From Ralstonia pickettii (GTDB taxonomy: Bacteria > Pseudomonadota > Gammaproteobacteria > Burkholderiales > Burkholderiaceae), in NCBI RefSeq assembly GCF_001699815.1, contig NZ_MCGB01000057.1, positions 1 to 64,000 of the forward strand: a DNA stretch of 64,000 bases, read 5' to 3'. The notes beneath the pieces were generated by a model. That model was not told the origin of the DNA, did not search any database, and saw nothing but the letters and a program-made list of their open reading frames with translations. Below, piece by piece: positions 55,935 to 63,944 of the stretch (position 1 is its first letter; the number at the start of each line of letters is the position of its first letter). The translations under genes and the position numbers were made by a program.

Positions 55935-57413
55935 ATGAGCGACAGCAACACCCTCCACTACCTCGACTACGCAGCCACCACGCCGGCCGACCCACGCGTG
56001 ATTGCGGCCATGACCGCCTGCCTTGGCATGGAAGGCGCCTTCGGCAACCCTGCGTCGAGTTCACATGCGACCGGCCGCGTCGCGCGGAACAAGGTCGAGC
56101 AAGCGCGCGAGCAAGTCGCCGCGCTCATTGGCGCTGATGCCGACGAGATCATCTGGACGTCGGGCGCCACCGAATCCAACAACCTCGCGCTGAAGGGCTA
56201 TGCAGACGCCGCCACAGGCAAGCGCCACCTCATCACCAGCCGCATCGAACACAAGGCCATTCTCGACACGATGGCGAACCTGTCGGCGCGCGGCCGTTCG
56301 GTGACGTATCTCACGCCAACACGCGACGGCGAAATTACGCCTGAAGCCGTGGCCGTTGCGATGACGCCCGACACCGGTCTCGTATCGCTGATGCTGGTGA
56401 ACAACGAGCTGGGCACGCTGACCGACGTTGGCGCGATCGCGCAGATCGTGCATGCCGCCGGCGCGCTGTTCCACGTCGACGCCGCACAGGCACTCGGCAA
56501 GACGCCGATCGATGTGCGAGCGCTCGGCATCGACATGCTCTCGATGTCCGCCCACAAGGTGTATGGCCCCAAGGGGATCGGCGCACTGTATGTCCGCCGC
56601 GACATTGCCTCGCGCATTGCACCGCAAATCCACGGCGGCGGCCACGAGCGCGGCCTGCGCTCGGGCACGCTGGCGACGCATCAGATCGTCGGTATGGGCG
56701 TGGCGTGTGAATTGGCCGCTGAAGAGCTGGAGCACGAGACCGCCCGCATTGCTGCGCTGAGCCAGCGGCTGAAGGCAGCGGTGCTGGCCCTCGGCGACGT
56801 GGTGCAGAACGCCGATGTGGCACGCCGCATTCCCCACACCCTCAGCCTCACGGTCAACGCGCCCGGCTTCTTGCCGATGATGCTCGGCGACGACCTTGCC
56901 GTGTCGTCCACATCGGCGTGCAACTCCGCTGCGGGCACGCCCTCGCACGTGCTGACGGCCATCGGCCTGGATGCCGATGCCGCAGGCCGCACCGTGCGGA
57001 TCAGCCTGGGCCGCTTTGCGACCGAGCACGACGTCGATTTTGCCGCTGTCTGTTTCCAGCGCGCGATCGAGCAATGCCGCGCCACGGCATCGAGCGGGTT
57101 GACCGCTTCGCGACAGATCATGCCGGCGGATCTCAAGGCCATCCGCAATGCAGGTTTCCGCTCGGTGATCTGCAACCGCCCAGATGGCGAGAGCAGCGAC
57201 CAGCCCTCCTTTGAAGTCATTGCCGCTGCCGCCCGCGAACTCGGCCTGGAAGCGCGCTACCTGCCTGTCGAGCCAAACGGCATTGGCGATGCAGACGTCG
57301 CGGCATTCGGCGTATTGGTCGATACGCTGCCCAAGCCCATCCTCGCGTATTGCAGGAGCGGCAACCGGGCCGGCATGCTCTGGAACCGCCTGATGGACCA
57401 GCGCAAGGGCTGA
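55935..57413 (+). CDS. Cysteine desulfurase fused to a C-terminal DUF442-type phosphatase/rhodanese-like domain
   Basis: 492 residues. Residues about 1-385 are a NifS/IscS-type desulfurase: YLDYAATTPADPRV, ATESNNLALKG, the His-rich HVDAAQALGK, PLP lysine in MSAHKVYGPKGIGALY, and the sulfur-carrying Cys in SSTSACNSAAGTPSHVL. Residues about 395-492 match a DUF442/TIGR01244 domain (MPADLKAIRNAGFRSVICNR, then LAYCRSGNRAGMLW), whose C-x5-R motif resembles a dual-specificity phosphatase or rhodanese active site. The fusion suggests sulfur is passed from one cysteine to the other. The start at 55935 has a weak ribosome-binding site. Confidence 0.9.
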   Translation: MSDSNTLHYLDYAATTPADPRVIAAMTACLGMEGAFGNPASSSHATGRVARNKVEQAREQVAALIGADADEIIWTSGATESNNLALKGYADAATGKRHLITSRIEHKAILDTMANLSARGRSVTYLTPTRDGEITPEAVAVAMTPDTGLVSLMLVNNELGTLTDVGAIAQIVHAAGALFHVDAAQALGKTPIDVRALGIDMLSMSAHKVYGPKGIGALYVRRDIASRIAPQIHGGGHERGLRSGTLATHQIVGMGVACELAAEELEHETARIAALSQRLKAAVLALGDVVQNADVARRIPHTLSLTVNAPGFLPMMLGDDLAVSSTSACNSAAGTPSHVLTAIGLDADAAGRTVRISLGRFATEHDVDFAAVCFQRAIEQCRATASSGLTASRQIMPADLKAIRNAGFRSVICNRPDGESSDQPSFEVIAAAARELGLEARYLPVEPNGIGDADVAAFGVLVDTLPKPILAYCRSGNRAGMLWNRLMDQRKG

Positions 57414-57440
57414 ACCTCCGCCCCGCCCGGCCAAGCGACG

Positions 57441-57962
57441 CTACGCCACTGGCAGCTCCGTCGTCGACAGCACCTGCTTGAGCACCATGAACGTCCGGAT
57501 CTGCCGCACGCCCGGCAGATACAGCAGCTGTTCGGCGTGGAGCCGGTTGTAGCCTTCGTTGTCTTTCGTGCGCACGAGCATGAAGTAATCGAATTCGCCC
57601 GTCACGACGTGGCATTCCAGGCAACCGGGCACCTTCTGCACCGCTTTCTCAAATGCCGTGAACGATTCCGGCGTCGAGCGATCCAGCACGACGCCGATCA
57701 TCACCAGCGACCCCAGATCCAGCGCACGAGGATCGAGCAGCGCAACAATCCCCTTGATCAGCCCCAGCTCCTTGAGCCGTTCCACGCGGCGCAGGCAGGC
57801 CGGCGGGCTGAGGTTTACCTTGGCCGCGAGGGCCACGTTGGAGATAGACGCATCGCGCTGGAGCGCCCTGAGAATCGCGCGATCAGTGCGATCCAAGGCG
57901 TGGCGCGCAGAAGCCGCCGACGCGTCAGGGCGCTCCTGCAATTTTGTTTCGCTCTTTTTCAT
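57441..57962 (-). CDS. acdR: Lrp-family regulator of ACC deaminase (AcdR)
   Basis: 173 residues with a 20-residue polar N-terminal extension. The helix-turn-helix is LQRDASISNVALAAKVNLSP, followed by PACLRRVERLKELGLI; the RAM domain has GCLECHVVTGEFDYFMLVRT. It is divergent from acdS with 145 bp between the starts, the arrangement known for AcdR in other acdS-bearing bacteria, where it activates acdS in the presence of ACC. Assigned by family and context. Confidence 0.88.
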   Translation of the reverse strand: MKKSETKLQERPDASAASARHALDRTDRAILRALQRDASISNVALAAKVNLSPPACLRRVERLKELGLIKGIVALLDPRALDLGSLVMIGVVLDRSTPESFTAFEKAVQKVPGCLECHVVTGEFDYFMLVRTKDNEGYNRLHAEQLLYLPGVRQIRTFMVLKQVLSTTELPVA

Positions 57963-58107
57963 TTTTAAGAAATAAAGAGATTATTAATCCGATCTACGAT
58001 CAGCTAAGTTCTGGATAGTAGACGATCTTTGCAACCTCATTTCGTAGCGCTCTGCGTACCATTGGTTTCCGACATCCCGCCATTCGCGGCACTGAAGGAG
58101 CCCCCTC

Positions 58108-59124
58108 ATGAACCTGCAGCGATTTCCCCGCTATCCCCTGACGTTCGGCCCGACGCCCATCCAGCCGCTGAAACGATTGAGCGCGCACCTGGGCGGCAAG
58201 GTGGAGTTGTTTGCCAAGCGCGAAGACTGCAACAGCGGCCTGGCCTTCGGCGGCAATAAAACGCGCAAGCTGGAATACCTGATCCCGGAAGCGCTGGAAG
58301 GCGGGTACGACACGCTGGTGTCCATTGGCGGCATTCAGTCGAACCAGACGCGCCAGGTGGCCGCCGTGGCGGCGCACCTCGGTCTGAAGTGCGTGCTGGT
58401 GCAGGAAAACTGGGTGAACTACTCCGACGCCGTGTACGACCGCGTCGGCAATATCGAGATGTCGCGGATCATGGGCGCCGATGTGCGCCTCGATTCTGCG
58501 GGCTTCGACATCGGCATCCGGCCCAGTTGGGAGCAGGCCATGGACGACGTGCGCAAGCGCGGCGGCAAGCCGTTCCCGATTCCGGCCGGCTGCTCCGAAC
58601 ACCCGCTTGGCGGACTGGGCTTTGTGGGCTTTGCTGAGGAAGTGCGCCAGCAGGAAGCGGAGCTGGGCTTCAAGTTCGACTACATCGTGGTGTGCTCGGT
58701 CACGGGCAGCACGCAGGCCGGCATGGTCGTCGGCTTTGCGGCGGATGGCCGGGCCGATAAGGTGATCGGCATCGATGCCTCGGCCAAGCCGGAACAGACG
58801 CGCGCGCAGATTCTCCGCATTGCGCAGCACACCGCCGAGCTGGTCGACCTCGGCCGCAACATCACCGAAAGGGACGTGGTGCTCGACACGCGCTATGGCG
58901 GCCCGGAATACGGCCTGCCCAACGAAGGCACGCTTGAAGCGATTCGCCTGTGCGCGCGCCAGGAAGCCATGCTGACCGACCCGGTGTACGAGGGGAAATC
59001 CATGCACGGCATGATCGACATGGTGCGCAACGGTGAATTTCCTGCGGGCTCGCGCGTGCTCTACGCACATTTAGGCGGTGTGCCGGCACTCAACGCGTAC
59101 AGCTTCATCTTCCGCAACGGTTGA
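58108..59124 (+). CDS. acdS: 1-aminocyclopropane-1-carboxylate (ACC) deaminase
   Basis: 338 residues, the exact AcdS length. The residues that separate true ACC deaminase from D-cysteine desulfhydrase are all at their reference positions: PLP Lys51 (GGNKTRK), Ser78, Tyr294, Glu295 (DPVYEGK) and Leu322 (YAHLGG). It breaks ACC into 2-oxobutyrate and ammonia, which lets plant-associated bacteria lower host ethylene and use ACC as nitrogen. AAGGAG lies 8 bases before the ATG. Divergent acdR lies upstream, and an AceE-like relic begins on the last base of its stop codon (TGATG). Confidence 0.97.
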   Translation: MNLQRFPRYPLTFGPTPIQPLKRLSAHLGGKVELFAKREDCNSGLAFGGNKTRKLEYLIPEALEGGYDTLVSIGGIQSNQTRQVAAVAAHLGLKCVLVQENWVNYSDAVYDRVGNIEMSRIMGADVRLDSAGFDIGIRPSWEQAMDDVRKRGGKPFPIPAGCSEHPLGGLGFVGFAEEVRQQEAELGFKFDYIVVCSVTGSTQAGMVVGFAADGRADKVIGIDASAKPEQTRAQILRIAQHTAELVDLGRNITERDVVLDTRYGGPEYGLPNEGTLEAIRLCARQEAMLTDPVYEGKSMHGMIDMVRNGEFPAGSRVLYAHLGGVPALNAYSFIFRNG

Positions 59125-59516
59125 TGCGGCGCATCCAGGCGTTGCGCGAGTTCTTCGAGGTGGAGCGCGCCTCCATCGTCATCGCCGCACTGAAGACGCT
59201 GGCCGACGGCGGTGAACTGGAGTGCCCCAGATGCGCTGAGAAACCCTCAGTCACGAGGCATTTAGCTCGACGCGCGGAGATCGGAACTCGAGGGTTGAGG
59301 CTTTTTGCTCCGCGCCTCGAGCTTTTTACTCGGCGAGTCGAGCTTTTTACTCGGCGAGTCGAGCTTTTTACTCCGCGTGCCGAGCTTTTTGCTCCGCGTG
59401 CCGAGCTTTTTGCTCGGCGCTTGAGGATCAGAGCTCGGCCCACGGGGCTTTTTGCTCGACTGTCCGAACTTTTTGCCTCGCACGTCGCGGTTTGCCGTTG
59501 GCGCGTGGCGCACTGA
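59124..59516 (+). pseudogene. Relic of an AceE/MdeB-type 2-oxoacid dehydrogenase E1 C-terminus, running into repeats
   Basis: The frame opening on the last base of the acdS stop (TGATG) reads [20 protein letters not shown], then AALKTLADGGEL. Over 26 residues it aligns with the C-terminus of AceE in this same window (LRHFFEVDRYWVTVASLKAL, then ADEGVL) with 16 identities. After about residue 35 the similarity ends and the frame becomes Arg/Leu/Phe repeats encoded by the 21-bp array. The fragment is too short to be an enzyme. MdeB-type E1 proteins oxidise 2-oxobutyrate, the AcdS product, so a lost downstream gene is a sensible reading. It may still be translated by coupling. Confidence 0.72.
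59301..59489. repeat. Tandem array of 21-bp repeats with phased T5 tracts
   Basis: CTTTTT begins at 59301, 59322, 59343, 59364, 59385, 59406, 59448 and 59469, all in exact 21-bp register, with one degenerate unit at 59427. The units share the form CTTTTT(A/G)CTC(C/G)GCG. Because 21 is a multiple of three, every frame shows 7-residue repeats; the minus frame (SKKLGTR, SKKLDSP) has the best GC-ending codon use. One T5 tract per two helical turns could bend the DNA. No CRISPR-like spacer variation. Confidence 0.9.
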
Positions 59517-59692
59517 ACCTCGGCCGGGCGCGCGGTCGATGCATCGGCGCAGCGAAATGTGAAATCGGTCGTGCGGCGGATTCAGCCCAGGGCGTTTCGT
59601 CAGCCCGCTTTTTCGTTTCCAAATGTTACGGCGTGCATCGAGGTCGACTTGGCCTAGCGCAAGCAGCGAGGCCGTGCAGTACAGTCCATGCC

Positions 59693-60112
59693 ATGAAAAA
59701 CGCCCTCACCTGTACGTCTCTCGTCCTGCTGGTCTTGCTCGGTGCTTGCGCTTCGCACCCGCAACAGCAGCCCGTCGACTCGACCAGCGCCGCCGCCGCG
59801 GCCACTGCTGCCAGCGCAGACAACGGCTGGCAGACGCTGCGTGCCAACTACATGGCGTGCGTCCAGCGCCAGGCAGATAGCGGCGTGCCGGGCACCACGC
59901 AGACGAAGGCCGTGGTCGCCTCCGCGCTCGACGCCTGCGAAGGCGACCTGCGCACCATGCACGACGGTTTCCGCGATCACCTCAGCGCGTCGATGTCGTC
60001 GTCCGGCGCGCGCAAGGCAGCCGACCGCGTCACCAAAGACACACGCGACAAAGCCCGCGTCTACCTGATGGGCTACGTCGATCACGCGCGCTACCTGGCG
60101 AAGTCGCGCTGA
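59693..60112 (+). CDS. Small lipoprotein of unknown function
   Basis: 139 residues. The signal peptide MKNALTCTSLVLLVLLGACA contains a lipobox (LLGAC), so Cys19 should be lipidated. An Ala/Ser/Thr-rich linker follows, then a helical domain with two conserved-looking cysteines (NYMACVQRQADSG and ALDACEGDLRTMHDGF) that may form a disulfide in the periplasm. There is no clear ribosome-binding site. It lies between the repeat array and the aldo-keto reductase gene, with which it is convergent. Confidence 0.82.
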   Translation: MKNALTCTSLVLLVLLGACASHPQQQPVDSTSAAAAATAASADNGWQTLRANYMACVQRQADSGVPGTTQTKAVVASALDACEGDLRTMHDGFRDHLSASMSSSGARKAADRVTKDTRDKARVYLMGYVDHARYLAKSR

Positions 60113-60116
60113 GCGG

Positions 60117-60950
60117 TTACAGCATCTCCAGCGCGCTCGGCCCCTTGGGCGGCGGGAAGATGCTGTCCAGCATCGCAAGCTGCTCAGCCGTGAGCGTGTG
60201 CGATAACGCGCCGATGTTTTCGCGCAGCCGGTCACGATGGCCGGTCTTGGGAATCGCGATGATGTCGTCGCGCGCCAGCAGCCACGCCAGCGCCACCTGT
60301 GCCGGCGTCATGCCGCACGCCTGCGCGAAGCGCACCAGCTTCGGATGCCGAATGAGCCGCGCCTGCTCGATGGGCGAATAGGCCATCACCGGCACACGGC
60401 GCTCGCGCAGCCAGGGCAACACATCCCATTCGATGCCGCGCCGGCTGAGGTTGTAGAGCAGCTGGTTGACGGCAATCTGATCGCCGCCGGGCACGTCCCA
60501 CCATTCCTGCATGTCGGAGAGGTCGAGATTGCTCACGCCGTACTGGCGGATCTTGCCCTCGCGCTGCAGGGCCTGCAGGCCTTCCAGCGTGTCGTCGAAC
60601 GGCACATCGCCGCGCCAGTGCAGCAGGTACAGATCGAGGCGGTCGGTGCCGAGGCGGCGCAGGCTGCGCTCGCACGCCGCAGCAATGCCGCGCCGACTGG
60701 CGTTGTGCGGATAGACCTTGCTCACCAGAAAGACTTCATCGCGCCGCCCGGCAATGGCCTCGCCAATCAGCGATTCAGAGAGGCCTTCGCCGTACATCTC
60801 GGCGGTGTCGATCAGGCGCAAACCCAGGTCGAGGCCCAGGCGCAGCGTGGCGATTTCTTCGGCGCGCGTGGCGCGGTCGTCGCCCATGTTCCAGGTGCCC
60901 ATGCCGAGTGCAGGGACGCGTTCGCCGTTGGGCAGAGTGACGTGTTTCAT
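60117..60950 (-). CDS. Aldo-keto reductase
   Basis: 277 residues from the ATG at 60950 (MKHVTLPNGERVPALGMGTW). The catalytic tetrad of the AKR superfamily is present: Asp in LIDTAEMYGEG (Asp-Tyr), Lys in FLVSKVYPHNA and His in LYLLHWRG. The C-terminal NADPH-binding segment is IAIPKTGHRDRLRENIGA. It reduces small aldehydes or ketones; the substrate is unknown. It is a single gene. Confidence 0.92.
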   Translation of the reverse strand: MKHVTLPNGERVPALGMGTWNMGDDRATRAEEIATLRLGLDLGLRLIDTAEMYGEGLSESLIGEAIAGRRDEVFLVSKVYPHNASRRGIAAACERSLRRLGTDRLDLYLLHWRGDVPFDDTLEGLQALQREGKIRQYGVSNLDLSDMQEWWDVPGGDQIAVNQLLYNLSRRGIEWDVLPWLRERRVPVMAYSPIEQARLIRHPKLVRFAQACGMTPAQVALAWLLARDDIIAIPKTGHRDRLRENIGALSHTLTAEQLAMLDSIFPPPKGPSALEML

Positions 60951-61039
60951 GTCGTGCTTTCCGATCGGAGGCAAAACATGAATCTACAAGAGACGCGGCG
61001 CATCGGTAAGGCTGCGCCGGTCCGGTCAGAAAATACGCG

Positions 61040-62275
61040 CTAGCGCGCCTGGCGTTGCGCCGTCCATCGACGATAGCGCCGCGACTGGCACGCTGCGGCC
61101 AGTTGCTGCTGAATCAGCGCGCGCAGCGGCGACACGCGCGGGTCCGTCGTGCGCCCCTCGCTCAGCCGGTTGAGCTGAAACTTGACGACCGCCATGTTGG
61201 CCAGTGCGCCCAGCGCCTTGTTCTTCCACGTGATGGTCTGCAGCGCGGGCGCGTTGTTCTTGCCGCCAGCCCAGTCGCGCGGCAGGTTTGGTTCGATGGA
61301 CAGCGCAGTCGCAATGCCCACCATATCGACACCGCTGTCGACCACCTGCTCCGCCACCGCCCGACGCCGGATGCCGCCCGTGACCATCAGCGGCATGCGT
61401 GCGATGGCGGCAATGTCGCGCGCAAATTCCAGGAAATACGCTTCGCGGGCAAGCGTGCGGCCGTCGCGCGCGTGCCCTTGCATGGCAGGCACTTCATAGC
61501 TGCCGCCGGACAGTTCGACCAGATCGACGCCCAGCGGGTTGAGCAGCTCGACCACCTGCTTCGCATCGTCAGGGCTGAAGCCGCCGCGCTGGAAATCGGC
61601 CGAGTTCAGCTTGACCGCCACCACGAACTGCGGCGACACGGCGGCACGCACGCTGCGCACGATATCGAGCAGCAGGCGCGCACGGTTTTCGATCGGGCCG
61701 CCCCACTGATCCTGCCGCCGGTTGGAAATGGGCGACAGAAACTGGCTCAGCAGATAGCCATGGGCGGCGTGGATCTGCACGCCGGTAAAGCCGCTCTGCT
61801 CGGCCAGTTGCGCGCTGCGCGTGAAGCGCTGCTGGACTTCGCCGATATCCACCTCGGTCATCTCGCGCGGCACCGGAAACTGCTTGGACAGCGCGCCCAA
61901 CGCCAGCGGAACTGCCGACGGCGCCAGCGTCGGCTGCCCGAGCGATGCCGGCATCTGGCGCCCCGGATGGTTGATCTGCACCCACGCATGCGCGCCGTGC
62001 GCACGCGCCACCTGGGCCCAGCGGCGGAAGCGCTCGAGATGCGCGCCGTCTTCGAGGACGACGCCGTTCGGGCCGGTCATGGCGCGGTGGTCGATCATCA
62101 CGTTGCCGGTCAGGATCAAGCCCGCGCCACCTGCCGCCCACGCCTCATACAGGCGCAGCAACGCGTCGGAAGGCGCGTGATCGGCATCGGCCATGTTTTC
62201 TTCCATGGCGGCTTTGGCAAGGCGATTTGGGATCACCGCGCCGTTGGGCAGAACGAGGGGCGTGAAGAGCTTCAT
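61040..62275 (-). CDS. NADH:flavin oxidoreductase, Old Yellow Enzyme family
   Basis: 411 residues from the ATG at 62275 (MKLFTPLVLPNGAVIPNRLA). FMN-barrel motifs: QINHPGRQMP, GFTGVQIHAAHGYLLSQFLS (substrate-binding His pair), NRRQDQWGGPIENRARLLLD and LMVTGGIRRR. OYEs reduce activated C=C bonds with NAD(P)H. A MerR-family gene is divergent 88 bp away, with a MerR-type operator in between, so expression is probably induced by an electrophile or similar signal. Confidence 0.93.
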   Translation of the reverse strand: MKLFTPLVLPNGAVIPNRLAKAAMEENMADADHAPSDALLRLYEAWAAGGAGLILTGNVMIDHRAMTGPNGVVLEDGAHLERFRRWAQVARAHGAHAWVQINHPGRQMPASLGQPTLAPSAVPLALGALSKQFPVPREMTEVDIGEVQQRFTRSAQLAEQSGFTGVQIHAAHGYLLSQFLSPISNRRQDQWGGPIENRARLLLDIVRSVRAAVSPQFVVAVKLNSADFQRGGFSPDDAKQVVELLNPLGVDLVELSGGSYEVPAMQGHARDGRTLAREAYFLEFARDIAAIARMPLMVTGGIRRRAVAEQVVDSGVDMVGIATALSIEPNLPRDWAGGKNNAPALQTITWKNKALGALANMAVVKFQLNRLSEGRTTDPRVSPLRALIQQQLAAACQSRRYRRWTAQRQAR

Positions 62276-62315
62276 GGTGGCATCCGCGTGGGATTTGACA
62301 TTTGACGAGACCTCA

Positions 62316-62334
62316 ACCCTAAGCTTAAAGTCAA
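62316..62334 (-). promoter_or_regulatory. Probable MerR operator/promoter of the OYE gene
   Basis: On the minus strand, -35 TTGACT (62329-62334) runs into the imperfect 16-bp dyad ACTTTAAGCTTAGGGT (62316-62331; 12 of 16 symmetric). A dyad just inside the -35 is the hallmark of MerR-regulated promoters, in which the spacer is over-long. The -10 is poorly matched. Confidence 0.65.
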
Positions 62335-62363
62335 CTTGAATGTCAAGTCTGCGGAGCACGCAC

Positions 62364-62822
62364 ATGAAGATTGGTGAACTGGCGCGCCTGAGCGGCGTGG
62401 CCGCCTCGCGCATCCGGTTCTATGAAGCCAGCGGCCTGTTGCAGCCGGCTGAGCGGCAGTCCAATGGCTATCGGGAGTACGCGCCGGAATCCGTCACGCG
62501 GCTGCAGATCATCCTGCGCGCGCAAAGCGCGGGGTTCTCGCTGGAAGAGATTCGCGCCCTCTTGCCCGGACACCAGGGCGCGTGGCCACGCGAAGAACTT
62601 CTGCAGGCGCTGCACAGCAAGGTCGCGGAAATCGGCGTGCTTGAGCAGCGCCTGGCGCAAAACAAGCGCGACTTGCTTGCGCTCATCCGCGAAGTCGACC
62701 ACGAGCCCGACGGCGAAGACTGCACCGACCGCGCCCGCCGCATGTTCGACAAGATGAACCTCCGGCCGCTCGCGCAACCTGCCGCCGAACCGCAGATGCG
62801 CCACGCACGAAAGCGCGGCTGA
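62364..62822 (+). CDS. MerR-family transcriptional regulator, divergent from the OYE gene
   Basis: 152 residues from the ATG at 62364 (MKIGELARLSGVAASRIRFY). The winged helix continues EASGLLQPAERQSNGYREY, and the coiled-coil dimer helix spans about residues 80-115. The C-terminal part has a single Cys (EDCTDRARR), so metal sensing of the CueR/ZntR type is unlikely. It most likely controls the divergent OYE gene. Confidence 0.92.
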   Translation: MKIGELARLSGVAASRIRFYEASGLLQPAERQSNGYREYAPESVTRLQIILRAQSAGFSLEEIRALLPGHQGAWPREELLQALHSKVAEIGVLEQRLAQNKRDLLALIREVDHEPDGEDCTDRARRMFDKMNLRPLAQPAAEPQMRHARKRG

Positions 62823-63228
62823 GGCCGCAGCCTATTCCGAGACACGCGCAAACGTGTCGGCGTTGGTCATCACCGGGTGCCTTCGCCGCTTGTGGCCCGG
62901 TCCGACAGAACGTGCCAGACGGCCTCCAACCTGCCCGCACGCAGCACGCCGGTGAATGCGCACACCATGTCGCCCTTGGGCGTGGCACCGGCGAAGGCGA
63001 AGGCGACGCACTGGTTCTGCTGTGCGGCGACTCGCAACCACGTGACCTGGTTACGCTGGATATGGAAACGCTGCTGGCGCTCCAGCTCATTACGCTGGAA
63101 CGCCTGAGCCCCGGCGTGAGCGCGCCGCGCGTCACGCTGCAGGGGCATGCGCTGTTGAAGTCGCTGGGGGTCCTCCGCGCGCGCAAGGGCGTGCTGGCGG
63201 CGGTGGCGTAACGGGTAGCGGAATCGAA
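62823..63228. other. Ambiguous 406-bp region with coding-like signal on both strands
   Basis: No gene can be fixed. On the minus strand, 62870-63050 reads VTWLRVAAQQNQCVAFAFAG, then ATPKGDMVCAFTGVLRAGRL and a plausible end (VWHVLSDRATSGEGTR), with GC-ending codons. On the plus strand, about 62990-63211 reads LVLLCGDSQPRDLVTLDMET onward with equally good codon use. Neither has a clear start with a ribosome-binding site. This could be a degraded gene or two gene fragments back to back. Confidence 0.4.
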
Positions 63229-63870
63229 TCAAAATCCGCGCAGGGCGTGATGCAGCAGCAAGGCGGACAGCACCAGCATCGTCACGCCAATCAACCCATC
63301 CAATACCTGCCACGCCTTGGGCCGGGCAAACCACGGTGCGAGCCAGCGCGCGCCAAACCCCAGCGATACAAACCAGAACAGGCTGGCCGACCCTGCCCCC
63401 GCCACAAACCAGCCACGCAATGCCGAGGCTTGCTGCGCGCCAATGCTGCCCACGAGCAGCACCGTGTCCAGATACACATGCGGATTGAGCAGCGTAAAAG
63501 CTGCCGCCTGCGCCAACGCTGCGCGCCGGCTGAGGCCATCTCCGCCCGCGACGGCCCGTAACTGGTTGGAATGCCGGGCCCGCCGCAGCGCCTGCACGCC
63601 ATACAGCAACAGGAATGCGGCGCCCGCCAACCCGAGGAATCGCGCGAGACTGGGCCGCTCGCCCAGGGCCTGCGCCATACCAAGCACGCCCGCCAGGATC
63701 AGCACCGCATCGGCCATCGCACAGAACAGCACGACGCTGCCCACATGCTCACGGCGCAGGCCCTGACGTAGCACGAACGCGTTCTGCGCGCCGATGGCCA
63801 CGATCAGGCCCAGGCTCAGGGCCAGGCCCTGCAGGAAGACGGAAGAGGAAGTCGCTATCGAGGTCGTCAT
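63229..63870 (-). CDS. LysE/ArgO-family amino-acid exporter
   Basis: 213 residues with about six membrane helices. The family signature is LIVAIGAQNAFVLRQGLRRE, plus the TM4 NPHVYLDTVLLVGS motif. It exports basic amino acids (lysine/arginine) through the inner membrane to prevent toxic build-up, for example during growth on peptides. A LysG/ArgP-type LysR gene is divergent from it, as in Corynebacterium lysE-lysG and many proteobacteria. Confidence 0.95.
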   Translation of the reverse strand: MTTSIATSSSVFLQGLALSLGLIVAIGAQNAFVLRQGLRREHVGSVVLFCAMADAVLILAGVLGMAQALGERPSLARFLGLAGAAFLLLYGVQALRRARHSNQLRAVAGGDGLSRRAALAQAAAFTLLNPHVYLDTVLLVGSIGAQQASALRGWFVAGAGSASLFWFVSLGFGARWLAPWFARPKAWQVLDGLIGVTMLVLSALLLHHALRGF

Positions 63871-63944
63871 GCGCGCAGCTTGCCGGCCCGATTGAATGAA
63901 GACAAACTATCTTTTCTTCATTTGATTCAGTTTTCCTAACTCAC

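Noticed and set aside
59301-59489. CRISPR array
   Set aside because: The units are contiguous 21-bp tandem repeats without unique spacers, and there are no cas genes.
59124-59516. Intact 130-residue protein gene after acdS
   Set aside because: Only the first 30-35 residues resemble any family (AceE C-terminus); the rest is repeat-encoded and has poor GC-ending codon use.
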